Part shown: piece by piece, positions 48,046 to 58,510 of the stretch | Numbering within the stretch: the first letter of the stretch is position 1 | Layout: every line of letters begins with the position of its first letter | Source: Myxocyprinus asiaticus | Taxonomy: Eukaryota; Chordata; Actinopteri; Cypriniformes; Catostomidae | Direction of reading: 5' to 3' | NCBI RefSeq assembly: GCF_019703515.2 | Contig: NC_059374.1 | Location: 17,243,095-17,307,094 of the forward strand | Length of the DNA: 64,000 nt | Notes under the pieces: model-generated | Told to the model about the DNA's origin: nothing | Database searches by the model: none | What the model saw: only the letters and a program-made list of their open reading frames with translations | Position numbers and translations under genes: made by a program

Positions 48046-48915
48046 CAAGTTTTGTCAAAAAACTTATGTTGGACTAATAAAAGTCCTCTATTTTAAATTT
48101 TTTAAATTGCAATTCAGTAAATTCCTCTTTTTGTCATTCTAATTCAAAAGGTGTGATCAATTAAATCCAATTCCAACTCATATTTTGAAAGGGAGCCCAC
48201 CCTTATTTATCCTTTAAGCTGAGAAATTTCATTTAAGCACCAACTACAAAGCAACAATTTTAACAGTTGTCCTTTTTCGGGTTGTGATCATTCCTGGCTG
48301 GACTATTGCAACTTGCATGCATTTCTGCACAGATCCACATCACTTTTGATTTGAGACTTTCATGTGTGTGGGATTACAATTAAAGATCAGCTTAGTCATG
48401 TTTTCTGTGAGCTATCATGCTATCAAGTGATGTCTTTAAAGTGGAATTAAAGGATGTTTTCATGGTTGTAGGGAAGGAGCAGCTTTGAACATCAACACAA
48501 ACCCAGTGGGGATGCAATAATGAAAGATACGCAAGGATCAAACCGAAAGACATGCCAAACAGATATGATAGATCAATGGCTTATGAGTTACAATGGCCTG
48601 CTTTGACTCCAGCTTTGAAGAAACAGGAATACTAGATTAAACAAAGACCCATGGGGCTGAATGCAGATCTACAAGTCTGACATAAACGCAATGCTAATAA
48701 TAAATAACCTTCAAATTTGGGTTGTGGGCCTAATCACTCCCTAGAGCACTTGTTGGAAATCAGCCTGCTCACAATTTCTAAAGCGAAGCTGTACAAAAGT
48801 TTGTGGACACCCGAGCACCACTCCTATATGAGTGAACATTTAAATTAAAAAACCATTGGTTTCACATTAAATTAGTGACTACGGGTCCAAGCAAATGTTT
48901 GATCAAGTATTTTAC
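48046..48915. other. dpf1 intron, no feature seen
   Basis: AT-rich sequence directly downstream (minus strand) of the 48.9-kb exon. Confidence 0.45.
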
Positions 48916-49005
48916 CCGTCCTTTGGTGCGGTTCTTGCGTTTGGGAACGTCCTCCTCTATCTCCTCCACATCCAGCTCATGAGGAAAATCACCCACCAAC
49001 AGCTT
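48916..49005 (-). CDS. dpf1: dpf1 exon: acidic/basic linker after the Requiem N-terminal domain
   Basis: This 90-bp exon encodes 30 residues beginning KLLVGDFPHELD and ending PKRKNRTKGR. They match the region of DPF/d4 proteins between the N-terminal Requiem domain and the C2H2 finger. It is bounded by a CAG acceptor at 49006-49008 and a GTAAAA donor at 48910-48915, phase 0 at both ends. The acidic run followed by a basic KRKNRTKGR patch, a likely nuclear localisation signal, is typical of the family. It is the most upstream dpf1 exon I can identify here. The Requiem-domain exons must lie at higher coordinates and were not found before 64 kb. The next exon, at 41.9 kb, continues the protein in frame. 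DPF2 and DPF3 are alternatives for this exon alone, but the downstream exons favour DPF1. Confidence 0.85.
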
Positions 49006-49540
49006 CTGTGACCACAAGTAAAGACCAGCACATATGAAAAAACACAGTTCATATTGCACTACACTTGAACGTCAAATGAGCTGGTGAGAGAAAGACAAGT
49101 GGGATGAAAAAAACCATCAATATTAGAGGGAAAACATGTTTTATATCTGTTCCCCTTAGACTCTAGTTTGTAATAGCACTAAGCAATGCATGCCAGGTTT
49201 ACCCAGCGGACAGCGGATTAGAGTTGATTGAATAAACACACAGGAGACCCAGTGCCTAAGAAACTTAAGAGCCTAGATGACAACAGCACATAGAAGACAG
49301 CAATTTGTCACATTAAAAAAGTAAATAGCAAAGACAAGACTATTTGAAGAGCCATTGTTAAAGACACTCAACCGACAATCGGCCAAAACTTTAGCGAGAG
49401 AAGGGAACCAAAATCCTTTTTTTTTGTTGAGAATTTAAAAGTATTTATCACAATTATTATATAATTACTTTACATAATCCCTATTATTATTGCTCACAAA
49501 GTTAGGTTTTAACAAACCCTTATAAGTGACTGAACATATG
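49006..49540. other. dpf1 intron upstream of the first identified exon
   Basis: No further dpf1 exon recognised before the LTR element. The gene must continue toward higher coordinates or beyond the window. Confidence 0.45.
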
Positions 49541-49545
49541 ATTTT

Positions 49546-49896
49546 TGTGAGGAGGCAGGCGAGGAATGAAGATCTAAATGCAGCTTTTAATGGAAACCAA
49601 ATATAAACAAAGTACTCAGAATAAAATAAAACAAAACAAAACAAAACAAAACACAGGAAACCAGGCACAGAACTTGACAACAATGTGAAGACTGACAAAG
49701 AAACCAGGGGAAACAAGGGCTTAAATACAAATGGGCAAACAAGGAAATGAGGAACACCTGGGGAAAACAATCAGGGGAAAACCAATCATGAAAAGAAACT
49801 ACAAAAGGACTACAAAATTAACAGGAAACAGGAACGGGGAACTAAACAAGAATTTCAAAATAAAAGTCTAAACAAAAACACAGGGAATACATGACA
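49546..49896 (-). repeat. 3' LTR of the gag-only element
   Basis: 351 bp. Differs from the other LTR mainly by extra AAAAC units near 49625-49650 and about a dozen substitutions. An ATTAAA signal lies near its 3' end on the minus strand. Confidence 0.92.
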
Positions 49897-49909
49897 GAGC
49901 CCCCCTTTT
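49897..49909 (-). promoter_or_regulatory. Polypurine tract
   Basis: AAAAGGGGGGCTC on the minus strand immediately precedes the 3' LTR, the expected primer site for plus-strand DNA synthesis. Confidence 0.8.
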
Positions 49910-50880
49910 AAGGAGCACATTCCAGATGCTCCAAAAACAAAACAAAAAACAAAATTTTCCATGGGGTGTGGGGGAAAACAGGTAGTTCTGGGAGGCACAA
50001 GGGGTAAGGGGAGCAGAGGAACAAGGCAAAGACAGGGAGGCTTGGAACCAAGGCGGAGCCGGAGGGATGGAGAGCCAGGGCGACGCTGCAGGGGGACCAA
50101 GTAGACCAGAGCAGATCAGGCGGGCGGCCAGGAGACCAGGGAGACCAGAGCAGATCATGCGGACGGCCAGGAGACCAAGGAAACCAGAGCAGATCAGGTG
50201 GATGGCCAGGAGACCAGGGAGACCAGAGCAGATCAGGCGGATGACCAGGAGACCAAGGAAACCAGAGCAGATCAGGCGGACGGCCAGGAGACCAGGGAGA
50301 CCAGAGCAGATCAGGCGGACGGCCAAGAGACCAAGGAGACCAGAGCAGATCAGACGGGCAGCCAAGAGACCAGAGCAGATCAAGCGGATGGCCAGGAGAC
50401 CAAGGAGACCAGAGCAGATCAGTCGGGCAGCCAGGAGACCAAGGAAACCAGAGCAGATCAGGCGGACGGCCAGGTGACCAGGGAGACCAGAGCAGATCAG
50501 GCGGATGGCCAGGAGACCAAGGAGATGACCTCAAGGTGGGGACTGGGTCAAGAGTCCTGGGAGGCGGCTGCAGGGCCGAGACAGAGTCAGGAATCCTAGA
50601 AGGTGGCCACAGGGCTGAGACAGAGTCAGGAGGCCTGGGAGGCGGCCGCAGGGCCGAGACAGGGTCAGGCAGTGGAGCCCCTGTAGGAGGAGTCTCTGGA
50701 GGAACGGGCGGAGCTGCAGGAAGAATTGTCTCTGGGGGAGCAGGCGGAGCCGCATGAAGAATAGTCTCTGGGGGAGCGGGCGGAGCCACAGGAGGAATGG
50801 TCTCTGGGGGAGCGGGCGGAGCCGCAGGAGGAATGGTCTCTGGGGGAGCGGGCGGAGCCGCAGGAGGAAAAGTCTCTGGG
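49908..50880 (-). pseudogene. C-terminal continuation of the gag-like protein in a shifted frame
   Basis: From about 50880 the proline-rich protein continues in another frame than the upstream gag. It shows 12-residue APPAPPETI-type repeats, then SVSALRPPPRP-type units, then 13-residue WSPGRPPDLLW-type repeats. The upstream frame holds the same APPETI motif just before 50880 and then turns into a leucine/arginine-rich artefact, so a 1-base indel near 50880 is the likely cause. No known domain is present in the repeats. Confidence 0.6.
50070..50525. repeat. 39-bp tandem repeat in the retrotransposon, about 11 copies
   Basis: Units contain GACCAGAGCAGATCAGGCGG and GGCCAGGAGACCAAGG. A unit divisible by three keeps several frames open on both strands. 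Confidence 0.9.
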
Positions 50881-51691
50881 GAGGGGGCAGAGCCGCTGGA
50901 GGAATAGTCTCTGGGGGAGCGGGAATGACCTCTGTGGTCGTGGGCACGTGCGGAGACACAGGAATGACCTCCGTGGTCGTGTACACGGGAAGAGACTTGG
51001 GAACAGAAACTTTTCTTCTCCTCCTCCGGATGGCTGAAGTTGACAACGCTGGCTCTGGGACGGACGAGGCTGGCAACGCTGGCTCTGGGATGGACGAGGC
51101 TGGCAACGCTGGCTCTGGGACGGACAAGGCTGGTAAAGCAGGCTCTGGGATGGATGAGGCTGGAAACACAGGCTCTGGGACAGACGAGGCTGGCAACGCA
51201 GGCTCTGGGATGGACAAGGCTGACAATGCAGGCTCTGGGATGGACGAGGCTTCTAGCTCGTTGGCCGTGGCAGGCATGGGCGCAAACAATTTTTGAGGTA
51301 GGGTCTTCATGGACCTACGCACCGACATCAGTGGCAGATCATACAACTTGGAGACAGGGGCCGTGGAAGGCTTCGAGACAGGGGCCGTGGAAGGCTTCGA
51401 GAAGGGAGCCGAAGATGAAGGTTTTGGCCCGGGGTTCCCACCATAATCCACTGTATAATGGGAACCACAAAGTTCCAGAGCCTTCTCCACATATTCGCCT
51501 AGCGTCCAGTGAGGATCAGCCAGAGGCGTCAGGTTCCTCAGTGCACTATTCAGACCGGCCCGGAAGAAAACCACCAGAGAGCAGTCTAGATAGTGCACTT
51601 CATTTGCCAGCTCTAAAAACTCACGGATATGATCCTCAACTGGACGGTCCCCTTGTTGAAGGAGTAGAATTCTGACAGCCACTAGATCCAT
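50531..51691 (-). CDS. Gag-like protein of the non-autonomous LTR element
   Basis: 386 residues from MDLVAVRILLLQQGDRPVED. Residues 1-90 form a helical domain with HIREFLELANEVHYLDCSLV and LTPLADPHWTLGEYVEKALE, resembling the retrotransposon gag (capsid) domain of fish Ty3/gypsy-type elements. Next comes a Ser/Pro-rich KPSTAPVSK repeat. Then about ten copies of a 10-residue PEPALPASS(I/V) repeat run from about residue 155. A basic RRRRRKVSVPK patch follows, then the first APPETI units. The last third (after about 50880) is probably out of frame. There is no zinc knuckle, protease or polymerase. The protein would package the element's RNA only with help in trans. The gag assignment is from pattern, not search. 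Confidence 0.65.
   Translation of the reverse strand: MDLVAVRILLLQQGDRPVEDHIREFLELANEVHYLDCSLVVFFRAGLNSALRNLTPLADPHWTLGEYVEKALELCGSHYTVDYGGNPGPKPSSSAPFSKPSTAPVSKPSTAPVSKLYDLPLMSVRRSMKTLPQKLFAPMPATANELEASSIPEPALSALSIPEPALPASSVPEPVFPASSIPEPALPALSVPEPALPASSIPEPALPASSVPEPALSTSAIRRRRRKVSVPKSLPVYTTTEVIPVSPHVPTTTEVIPAPPETIPPAALPPPQRLFLLRLRPLPQRPFLLRLRPLPQRPFLLWLRPLPQRLFFMRLRLLPQRQFFLQLRPFLQRLLLQGLHCLTLSRPCGRLPGLLTLSQPCGHLLGFLTLSRPCSRLPGLLTQSPP
51030..51255. repeat. 30-bp tandem repeat encoding PEPALPASS units
   Basis: Repeated GGCTCTGGGACGGACGAGGC-type units in register with the gag frame. Confidence 0.88.
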
Positions 51692-51708
51692 TCCTTGGTC
51701 AGTCTTTC

Positions 51709-52045
51709 TGTGAGGAGGCAGGCGAGGAATGAGGATCTAAATGCAGCTTTTAATGGAAACCAAAGTGAAACAAAATACTCAGAATAAAACTAAACAAAAC
51801 ACGGGAAACCAGGCACAGAACGTGACAACACATATGAAGACTGACAAAGAAACCAGGGGAAACAAGGGCTTAAATACAAATGGGCAAACAAGGAAACGAG
51901 GAACACCTGGGGAAAAAAATCATGGGAAAACCAATCATGAAAAGAAACTACAAAAGGACTACAAAATGAACAGGAAACAGGAACGGGGAACTAAACAAGA
52001 ATTTCAAAATAAAAGTCTAAGCAAAAACACAGGGAATACATGACA
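51709..52045 (-). repeat. 5' LTR of the gag-only element
   Basis: 337 bp, TG...CA on the minus strand, direct repeat of 49546-49896. The ATTTT duplication follows at 52046-52050. Confidence 0.92.
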
Positions 52046-52220
52046 ATTTTTGCATGGTGGATGTTTTTTTTTCTCTACAATAGGTAAGAATACATGTCAT
52101 ATTCAAAGCTTAGGCCTCTTTTTACAAAATAATACTGTGTGCCAGCGGCGCTTTCAGCTGTACTGCTATACGAACTGTGCGTACCATGAGCACTCTGACT
52201 TATCTGAGAAACAATTTGCT

Positions 52221-52486
52221 GACAACATCTTATCATGTGGCTTGTTGAGTGCGTTACCATGGAGACATAGCACATGTGGGGGCTGCACGCTATTCTCCGC
52301 AGCCTAATAAACTCACCATGTGCCCCACCGAGAGCGAGAACCACATTATAGCGACTACGAGGAGGTTACCCCATGTGACTTGAGAGACCTGGCTGGAGTC
52401 ACTCAGTGCACCCTGGATTCGAACTCATGACTCCAGCAGTGGTAGTCAGCGTCTTTACTCACTGAGCTACCCAGGCCCCTGAACAA
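52221..52486 (-). repeat. tRNA-derived SINE family A, inverted copy
   Basis: The minus strand begins GGGGCCTGGGTAGCTCAGTG with a B box GAGTTCGAATCCAGG, and is truncated within the body. It is the best-preserved tRNA-like head of the family here. Not a functional tRNA: no proper anticodon and acceptor stems. Confidence 0.85.
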
Positions 52487-52740
52487 GTGATGCCTTAGTC
52501 AGTCCTTTTCAGTGAATTGGCCAAACAGGTTAGCAAAATGTTCTGAATCGGCTTGTGATTCAGTCCGATTTGTTCAAACCGCTCTCTCACTGAATCCTTT
52601 GAGGCGGTTTCTCACTCAGTAAAACAGTGTCGGGATACTTAAGAAAACAGAAACCAAACAGATCGCTGGATGAAGCTGAAATTTACCTACAATCAGTTGA
52701 AACAATTGGTACAGAGCCCCTTAGAGGACAGGGCGAGATT
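52487..52740. other. Spacer before the satellite
   Basis: Contains CCGCTCTCTCACTGAATC and similar short repeats of a TGAATC-type motif. No gene. Confidence 0.4.
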
Positions 52741-52759
52741 TTTTATTTTTAAATAGTTT

Positions 52760-54642
52760 TGCGTGCCCTCGCAATAGTTTGTGTTCCTTCGCAATAAGAA
52801 AATCAGAGGGAAAACAAAATATCATAGGGAACCTAAAACTTATTGTGAGGGAACGCAAAATATTATGAAGGCACGCAAAACTTTTTGCGAGGGAACGCAA
52901 ACTATTGTGAGGGAACAGCAAACTTATTGCCAGGGAACACAAACTACTGCGAGAAAACGCCAAATTTATTGTGAGGGAACACAAACTATTGCGAGGGCAT
53001 GCAAAACATATTGCGAGGGCATCACAAAACATATTGCAAGGGAATGCAGACTACTGCGAGGGAACGCCAAATTTATTGTGAAGGAACGCAAACTATTGTG
53101 AGGGCATGCAAAACTTATTGCGAGGGAACGCAAACTATTTTCTGTTCCCTCGCAATAGTTTGCGTTCCTTCGCAATAAGTTTTGCATGCCCTCACAATAG
53201 TTTGCATTCCTTCGCAAAAATTTTCCATTCCCTCACAACTTATTGCGAAGGAATGCAAACTATTGTGAGGGAATGCAAAATTTATTGCAAGTGGTCGCAA
53301 ACTATTGTGAGGGCACGCAAAACTTTTTGCGAGGGAACGCAAACTATTGCAAGGGAACGCAAACTATTGTGAGGGCATGCAAAACTTATTGCGAGGGAAC
53401 ACAAACTATTGCGAGGGAACGCCAAACTTATTGCGAGGGAACGCAAACTATTGCAAGGGAACACAAACTATTGTGAGGGCATGCAAAACTTATTGCGAGG
53501 GAACGCAAACTATTGCGAGGAAACAGAAAACTTATTGCGAAGGAATGCAAACTATTGTGAGGGAATGCAAAACTTATTGCGAGTGGTCGCAAACTATTAT
53601 GAGGGCACACAAAACTTATTGCGAGGGCACGCAAAACTTATTGCAAGGGAATGCAAACTATTGCGAGGGAACACAAAACTTATTGCGAGGGAACGCAAAC
53701 TATTGCGAGGGCACGCAAAACATATTGCGAGAGCATTACAAAACATATTGCAAGGGAACACAAACTATTGAGAGGGAATGCAAAACTTATTGCGAAGGAA
53801 AACAAGCTATTGCGAGGGAATGAAGACTATTGTGAAGGAATGCAAAACTTATTGCGAGTGATCGTAAACTATTGTGAGGGCACGCAAAACTTATTGCGAG
53901 AGAACGCAAACTATTGCGAGGGAACGGAAAACTTATTGCGAGGGAATGCAAACTATTGTGAGGGAACGCAAACTATTGTGAGGGCATGCAAAACTTATTG
54001 TGAGGGAACGCAAACAATTGAGAGGGAATGCAAAACTTATTGCGAGGGAATGCAAAACTTATTGCGAGGAAACGTAACTGTCACGTGGGAATGCAAATAT
54101 TATTGCAAGGGAAAGCAAACTATTGCGAGGGAACGGCAAACTTATTGTGAGGGGACACAAACTATTGCGAGGGCATCACAAAACATATTGCAAGGGTATG
54201 CAAAATATTGAGAGGGAATGCAAAACTTATTGCGAAGGAATGCAAACTACTGCAAGGGCACGCAAACCTTAATGCAAGGGAAAGCAAACTATTGCAAGGG
54301 AACGCCAAACTTATTGTGAGGGAACACAAACTATCGTGAGGGCACGCAAAACATATTGCGAGGGCATCACAAAACATATTGCAAGAGAACGCAAACTATT
54401 GCGAGTGAATGCAAAACTTACTGCACGGGAATGCAAACTATTGCGAGGGCATGCAAAACTTATTGTGAGGGAACGCAAACTATTGCGAGGGCACGCAAAA
54501 CTTATTGTGAGGGAACACACTATTGCGAGGGAATGCACACTATTGCGAGGGAATGCAAAACTTGTTGCGAGGGAATGCAAACTATTGCGAGGGCACACAA
54601 AACGTATTGCTAGGGAATGCAAACTATTGCGAGGGAACGGAA
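52760..54642. repeat. Hairpin-bearing satellite array, left block
   Basis: Alternating units of about 20 bp (GCAAACTATTGCGAGGGAAC) and 22 bp (GCAAAACTTATTGCGAGGGA plus 2). Each unit holds the inverted repeat TTGCG-AGGGAA-CGCAA, able to form a 5-bp hairpin. Two stretches (about 52757-52800 and 53142-53236) run in the opposite orientation. The approximately 42-bp period keeps many frames open on both strands, producing spurious RGNANYCEG-type peptides. Confidence 0.93.
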
Positions 54643-54870
54643 AACGTCATGGTTACTGGTGTAACCTCCGTTCCCTGATGGAGGGAACGAGACGTTGGTG
54701 TCGATGTAGTGACACTAGGGGTCACTCTTGGGAGCCCGAGACACCTCTGGTCTTTGATAAAAGGCCAATGAAAATTGGCGAGTGGTATTTGCATGCCACT
54801 CCCCCGAACATACGGGTATAAAAGGAGCTGGTATGCAACCACTCATTCAGGTTTTACGCTGAGGAGCCGA
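54643..54870 (+). repeat. DIRS copy 2 right ITR (54695-54870) with terminal extension (54643-54694)
   Basis: The inverted partner of 60787-60961, plus about 50 bp found only at this end and repeated in complementary form at 54897-54950. A TATAAAAG at 54817-54824 points outward against the element's genes. Confidence 0.88.
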
Positions 54871-54896
54871 TATAAGGTCCGGCCATTTCAGCGGGT

Positions 54897-54993
54897 AGTT
54901 CCATCAGGGAACGGAGGTTACACCAGTAACCATGACGTTCCCTATCTGTCACTCACTCGACGTTGGTGTCGATGTAGTGACACTAGGGGTCCC
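54897..54993 (-). repeat. DIRS copy 2 internal complementary region
   Basis: Reads across both element ends joined at a GTT: CCAGTAACCATGAC, then GTT, then CCCTATCTGTCACTCACTCG on the plus strand. This is complementary to the right extension and the left terminus respectively. It defines the exact ends. Confidence 0.88.
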
Positions 54994-55699
54994 TATACAA
55001 AACGCCACAAGGCTGAACTGTGTTACGTGAACTGGCGGTGTGTGGTGGGCAGACTTGCTGTGTGCCTCAAAGCCAGCACACCAGGTCGACACGTAACCTC
55101 CCCCAACACAGTTATGAGTGTCGAACGGCCCTTTTTGGGGACAAGTCGACTACCCAGAGATAGAGACAGGCTTAACCCAGTCATGGCCTCTTTCCCCTTC
55201 TCTTTTTCCACTCCCTAAAAAAGAAGGGGGATTATCCGACTGGGCCGCCAGTCGGATAATAGTCGGGGGGTGTCCCTCCCAAGGGGAGGACACCGCGGAG
55301 ACCACACCTCGCCCCAAGAGAGGGGGGGATATTTAAGTGGAAGAATACATCACATGGTCTTTCCAACCATGTGGAGAGCCTTCAAGGTAGATCCTACCAA
55401 ATGGGGGAGGAGTTACTACAACATGGAGACTGAGGGGCTCTGCCCAAGGAAGACGCAGTTTGCCAGTAGGGAAACGAACTAGCGGAAGATATAGATCGCA
55501 TGGGGTTAGCCTTACAGGGAACCGCCACATGCGGAGCACCTACCCCAGAACCGGGCTCTTAGTTAGCGCGTGTACTGGGCCAGCAGCGAGTCTCTCCGAA
55601 AACTCGACTGCCACAGGGCTCGGAGGAAGTCAACCAGGGAACAACCTTTGTGAACACTACTGGGAATTAACAGCGCACGTCTTCAGCTCAAAAGGAGGT

Positions 55700-56759
55700 G
55701 GAAGGCGCTATGTGCAAGCGATACACCCGGCCGGCTATCCCGGGCTTATCCGCTTGTGTTGCGTGCCACTACCTGGGACGAAACCGGTTCCACCCGGAGG
55801 TTGTAGAACCTTGCAAAGGTGTTGGGTGTTGCCCAGCCCGCTGCTCTGCAATGTCTGTTAGAGAGGCACCTCTGGCCAGGGCCCAAGAAGCCGCTACACC
55901 ACGAGTAGAATGGGCTCGTAGCCCTACCGGGGGCGGCATGTTTTGGGCGAGACATGCCATAGTTATGGCGTCAATGAGCCAGTGGGCGATCCTCTGCTTG
56001 GAGACAGCGCTTCCTTTCCGCTGTGCACCGAAGCAGACAAAGAGCTGCTCAGAGAGTCTAAAGCTCTGCGTGCGATCCAAATAGATGCGCAAAGCGCGCA
56101 CCGGACACAGCAACGCCAGGGCTGGGTCTGCCTCCTCCTGGGGCAGTGCTTGCAGGTTCACCACCTGGTCTCTAAAAGGAGTGGTGGGAACCTTGGGCAC
56201 ATAGCCCGGTCGGGGGTCTCAGGATCACGTGAGAATAGCCCGGACCGAACTCCAGGCACGTTTCGCTGACAGAGAACGCTTGCAGGTCACCTACCCTCTT
56301 GATGGAAGTGAGTGCAGTCAGGAGGGCAGTCTTCAAGGAGAGTGCCTTAAGCCCGGCTGACTGCAAAACTCAAAGGGGGCTCTCTGTAGACCCTGAAAAA
56401 CTACAGAGGTCCGATGAGGGAACAAGGCGTGGCCTGGAGGGATTCAGCCTCCTGGCGCCTCTTAGGAACCTGATGATCAGATCATGCTTCCCTAAGGACT
56501 CACCGTCGACTGCGTCATGGTGTGCTGCTATGGCAGCAACGTACACCTTCAAGGTGGAAGGGGACAGCCTCCCTTCCAACCTCTCTTGCAGGAAGGAAAG
56601 CACTGATCTGACTGCGCACCTCTGGGGGTCTTCCTGATGGGAAGAACACCACTTAGCGAACAGACACCACTTAAAGGCATACAGGCGCCTCGTAGAGGGA
56701 GCCCTAGCCTGAGTGAATGTGTCTACCACCGCAGGTGGGAGACAGCTTAGGTCTTCCAC
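55700..56759 (-). pseudogene. DIRS copy 2 tyrosine recombinase, frameshifted
   Basis: 56759-56370 gives the N-terminal core-binding region (MEDLSCLPPAVVDTFTQARA, PSTRRLYAFKWCLFAKWC). A frameshift leads to 56366-56172 with LTSIKRVGDLQAFSVSETCL, the catalytic Arg block. Another shift leads to 56200-55769 with LFVCFGAQRKGSAVSKQRI and GLRAHSTRGVAASWALARG, the H-x-x-R pair. A last shift puts TPNTFARFYNLRVEPVSS (probable nucleophilic Tyr) in the frame at 55955-55746. All catalytic residues are present, spread over frames. Enzymes of this class insert DIRS circles into DNA. Confidence 0.88.
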
Positions 56760-57144
56760 GTCCCGTCCAGGGGCCAGACATGGAGATTCCAGAGGTCTGG
56801 GCGCGGGTGCCGGATGGTGCCCCTTCCCTGAGAAAGAAGGGCCTTTCTCAGGGGAATTTGCCCGGGGGAACTGTCACGAGGAGCGTGAGGTCCGAGCACC
56901 ACGTCTGGGCGGGCCAGTAGGGTGCTTACCAGGACGACCTTCTCCTCGTCCTCCCTGACCTTGCACAGGGTCTGTGCGAGCAGGCTCACTGGGGAAAACG
57001 CATATTTGCGAATGCCAGGGGACCAGCTGTGTGCCAGCGCGTCTATGCTGAGGAAGGCCTCGGTGAGGGCGTACCAGAGCGGGCAGTGGGAGGATTCTTG
57101 GGAGGCGAACAGGTGCACCTGTGCCTGACTGAATCGACTCCAAA

Positions 57145-58510
57145 TCAGCTGGACCACCTGAAGGTGGAGTCTCCACTCTCCCTTGAGGGTAACCTGTTGT
57201 TACGGCGCGTCCGCCGAAGTGTTGAGGTTGCCCGGGATGTGAGTGGCTTGCAGCGACTTGGTGCTGCTAACTCCGTTGGAGGAGACGGCGGGCGAGTTAT
57301 GACATACAGCGGGAGCGCAGACCGCCTTGGCGGTTGACATATGCTACCGCTGCCGTGCTGTCTGTCCGAACTAGCACGTGCTTGCCCTGGATCAACGGCC
57401 GGAACCTCCGCAGGGCGAGCAGAATTGCCAGTAACTCGAGGCAGTTGATGTGCCAACGCAGCTGCGGACCCGTCTAGAGGCCGGCAGCTGCGTGCCCATT
57501 GCCAACAGCGCCCCAGCCCATTTTGGAGGCGTCTGTCGTGACCACGACACGCCTGGAGACCAGTTCTAGCGGAACACCTGCTCGTGGAAACGAGAGGTCG
57601 GTCCAAGGGCTGAAAAGACGGTGACAGACCGACGTAATGGCCACGCGGTGTGTCCCGTGGTGCCATGCCCGTCTCGGGACTCGAGTCTGGAGCCAGTGCT
57701 GAAGCGGCCTCATATGCATCAACCCGAGCGGGGTGGCCACCGCCGAGGACGCCATATGCCCCAGGAGCCTCTGAAAATGTTTCAGTGGAACCGCTGTTTT
57801 CTGTTTGAACGCCTTCAAACAGGCCAGCACCGACTGGGCGCGCTCGTTCGTAAGGTGCGCCGTCAAGGAGACTGAGTCCAACTCCAAACCGAGATAAGAG
57901 ATGCTCTGAACCGGGAGGAGCTTGCTCTTTTCCCAGCTGACCCGAAGCCCTAGTCGGCTGAGGTGTGAGAGCACCAGGTCCCTGTGTGCGCATAACCCGT
58001 CTCGAGAGTGAGCTAGGATTAGCCAGTCGTCGAGATAGTTGAGAATGCGAATGCCCACCTCCCTTAACGGGGCAAGGGCAGCCTCTGCGATCTTCGTAAA
58101 GACGCGAGGAGACAGGGACAGGCCGAAAGGGAGGACTTGTACCGATACGCCTGACCCTCGAACGCAAACCGCAGGAAGGGTCTGTGTCGAGGAAGGATCG
58201 AGACGTGAAAGTACGCATCCTTCGGGTCTACCGCCGCGAACCAATCTTGATGCCGGACGCTCGCTAGAATGCGTCTTTGCGTCAGCATCTTGAACGGGAG
58301 TCTGTGTAAGGCCCGGTTCAGTACTCGCAGGTCCAAGATTGGCCGCAACCCACCGCCTTTTTTCGGTACAATGAAGTAGGGGCTGTAAAACCCCCTCTTC
58401 ATCTCGGCTGGAGGGACAGGTTCTATCGCGTCCTTCCGTAGGAGGGTAGCGATCTCCGCGCAAGGTAGCAGCGTTTCCATCTTTCACCAAGGTGAAGTGG
58501 ACACCGCTGG
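57145..58510 (-). pseudogene. DIRS copy 2 reverse transcriptase and RNase H, frameshifted
   Basis: 58480-58140 encodes RT fingers: MKRGFYSPYFIVPKKGGGLR, PILDLRVLNRALHRLPFKML and DWFAAVDPKDAYFHVSILPR with the first catalytic Asp. A frameshift near 58138 moves the protein into the frame that ends at 57474. That frame carries VLPFGLSLSPRVFTKIAEAA, RILNYLDDWLILAHSRDGL (the YLDD palm motif) and SWEKSKLLPVQSISYLGLEL. RNase H follows, with VVVTTDASKMGWGAV, an in-frame TAG at 57474-57476, then CLELLAVLLALRRFRPLIQG and RTDSTAAVAYVN. Near-complete, but needs at least two corrections to be read through. The palm segment here is what copy 1 lacks. Confidence 0.88.

Larger units (their letters stand above)
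49546..52045 (-). mobile_element. Gag-only LTR retrotransposon (non-autonomous), 5-bp target duplication ATTTT
   Basis: Two direct LTRs (49546-49896 and 51709-52045) start TG and end CA. They are flanked by ATTTT at 49541-49545 and 52046-52050. On the minus strand the order is 5' LTR, a gag-like frame starting 17 bp inside it, tandem peptide-coding repeats, a polypurine tract, 3' LTR. Protease, reverse transcriptase, RNase H and integrase are all missing, with only 1.8 kb between the LTRs. It must depend on a helper element. LTR differences of a few per cent by eye mean a moderately recent insertion. Confidence 0.9.

Noticed and set aside
52781..54613. Long repetitive frames rich in RGNANYCEG and CEGTQTIARE over the satellite, on both strands and up to 186 codons
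   Set aside because: They exist in several frames at once because the roughly 42-bp period is divisible by three and lacks stops. No start context or domain, and the same peptides recur on the far side of the DIRS insertion.
52760..54642. CRISPR-like array of short repeats
   Set aside because: Repeats are head-to-tail with no spacers, show orientation switches, and sit in a vertebrate genome.
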